A stretch of 64,000 bases of DNA from Myxococcales bacterium (GTDB lineage Bacteria > Myxococcota > UBA4151), in assembly GCA_002722845.1 (NCBI GenBank), contig PBND01000043.1:1-64000 (forward strand). The letters run 5' to 3'. Shown piece by piece: positions 63,063 through 64,000 of the stretch. Both the position numbers and the translations under genes were made by a program. The notes under the pieces are model-generated. The model did not search any database and had not been told where the DNA came from. It saw only the letters and a program-made list of their open reading frames with translations. Each line of letters starts with the position of its first letter. Position 1 is the stretch's first letter.

Positions 63063-64000
63063 GAGAGCCGTTCCCGGAGAATCTCGGCCACTCGCCACAA
63101 CTCATGATAGCGGTTGTAGAGGGGAGCAGGAGCCATTCGGATCACGTCGGGATGGCGGAAATCACAGTAGACGCCAGCCCCTGCGAGGGCCTGATGGAGG
63201 CCTGGTCCGTCGCCGTGGATGCGTAGGCTGATCTGCGATCCTCGCCGATGGGCTTCTGTTGGGCTGATGATCTCCACTCGGCCGGTTGGTAATCGGTCCA
63301 GTTGGGAAAGAAAGAAGTCGGTCAGCGAGAGGCTCTTTTGTCGTAGCGCATCCATCCCCGCTTCGTCGTGGATGGCCAAGGCTGCTCGGTGGCAGGCCAT
63401 GCTCATGACGGGGGCGTTTGAAAGCTGCCATGCGCCGGCACCGGCCTGGGCCTCGAAGGCGCCCATTTTAAAGCGCGTCTCCGGATGGGTGCCCCACCAA
63501 CCGTGAAAGCGGGGAAGGTCGGCATTTTTGTGGCGGTCGTGGACGAAAAGACCGGCCACACCGCCCGGACCCGAGTTGAGGTATTTGTAGGAGCACCAGG
63601 CGGCGAAATCCACGCCCCAGTCGTGGAGTTGCAAGGGCACGTTGCCGGCCGCATGGGCGAGGTCAAAGCCAACCATTGCGCCGGCTTTGTGGGCTGCTTT
63701 CGCAATCCGGGCCATGTCGAAGAGTTGGCCGGTGTAATAATGGACGCCACCGATCATGACCAAGGCCACCCGGTGGCCATTGGTTTCTAGGTAGGCTTCG
63801 ATCTCCGCCTCATCGACGAGGTCGCTCTCACCGCCCAAGCTAACGATGGCGTCGTCGGGGTCAAAGCCATGGAAGCGGGCCTGGCTATCGACAGCGTAGC
63901 GATCGGAAGGAAAGGCGCCAGCTTCGGTGAGAATCTGGAACCGTTCGGCCGTCGGGCGGTAAAACGAGACCATGGCCAAATGCAGGTTATTGGTCAGCGA
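63059..64000 (-). CDS. kynU: Kynureninase (N-terminus beyond the window)
   Basis: The frame stays open to the last base, so about 313 residues of a protein near 420 are present; the N-terminus is off-window. PLP enzyme, fold type I, that cleaves (hydroxy)kynurenine to (hydroxy)anthranilate and alanine. The PLP Lys is in WCSYKYLNSGPG, the Asp in GFDLAHAAG, and SLTNNLHLAMVSFYRPT at the left end of the fragment is a typical family segment. Its stop overlaps the kmo start, so they are an operon. Confidence 0.93.
   Translation of the reverse strand, partial: SLTNNLHLAMVSFYRPTAERFQILTEAGAFPSDRYAVDSQARFHGFDPDDAIVSLGGESDLVDEAEIEAYLETNGHRVALVMIGGVHYYTGQLFDMARIAKAAHKAGAMVGFDLAHAAGNVPLQLHDWGVDFAAWCSYKYLNSGPGGVAGLFVHDRHKNADLPRFHGWWGTHPETRFKMGAFEAQAGAGAWQLSNAPVMSMACHRAALAIHDEAGMDALRQKSLSLTDFFLSQLDRLPTGRVEIISPTEAHRRGSQISLRIHGDGPGLHQALAGAGVYCDFRHPDVIRMAPAPLYNRYHELWRVAEILRERLS

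Overview
The window is about 64 kb of GC-rich, tightly packed bacterial chromosome. I see no tRNA, rRNA, CRISPR array or insertion sequence. Several features point to the Myxococcota (Myxococcales or Bradymonadia-like): secreted metalloproteases ending in a MYXO-CTERM-like sorting tail, a giant protein made of DUF4215-type cysteine-rich repeats, many lipoproteins with Asp-Ala-Gly-rich linkers, enhancer-binding sigma-54 activators, and a TonB-domain/TonB-dependent-receptor fusion. The lineage is an inference from these families.

Left edge (1-1855): a diversity-generating retroelement (DGR). It has a reverse transcriptase (89-1045, minus), an Avd-like accessory gene overlapping it (1042-1389, minus) and a template region made of AAC codons (about 1657-1800, minus). 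The last bases of the matching variable region of a target gene lie at 1-41 on the plus strand, so most of the target is outside the window. The 38-nt VR/TR match is perfect and inverted. Both copies are followed by hairpins.

1855-9277: argJ, then a three-gene overlapping operon of two matrixin-like Cys-rich metalloproteases around a small exported protein, then an FAD oxidoreductase divergent from a family-2 glycosyltransferase. 9274-21290: an orphan NtrC-type regulator, a minimal family-A DNA polymerase with its own terminator, and a six-gene plus-strand run (ClpA-like unfoldase, DUF2520 protein, HExxH protein, MFS transporter, TonB-dependent receptor, lipoprotein). 21291-31060: O-methyltransferase, Cys-rich lipoprotein, pectinacetylesterase-like lipoprotein, ileS, small exported protein, acyltransferase with membrane partner, lipoprotein. 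31066-43596: a GAF sigma-54 activator divergent from fabH around a 16-bp palindrome, DUF2752 and TM2 proteins, a pentaheme cytochrome lipoprotein, acetoacetyl-CoA synthetase, a sugar epimerase with a glycosyltransferase, a large exported esterase-like lipoprotein, and a small protein coupled to a sirtuin.

43654-54190: two Cys-rich lipoproteins, an MBL-fold hydrolase with trmH, and the plus-strand run ilvE, GH31, MBOAT, SGNH-like. 54234-64000, all minus strand: kynureninase (cut by the window end), kynurenine 3-monooxygenase, an intact hybrid histidine kinase with Hpt, a second hybrid kinase that has lost its phosphoacceptor His and ATP-binding motifs but keeps its receiver, and a 17-repeat Cys-rich lipoprotein.

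The most notable systems are the inverted DGR and the active-kinase/pseudokinase pair coupled to the repeat lipoprotein. Convergent genes repeatedly share or abut stop codons, so the chromosome is very compact.
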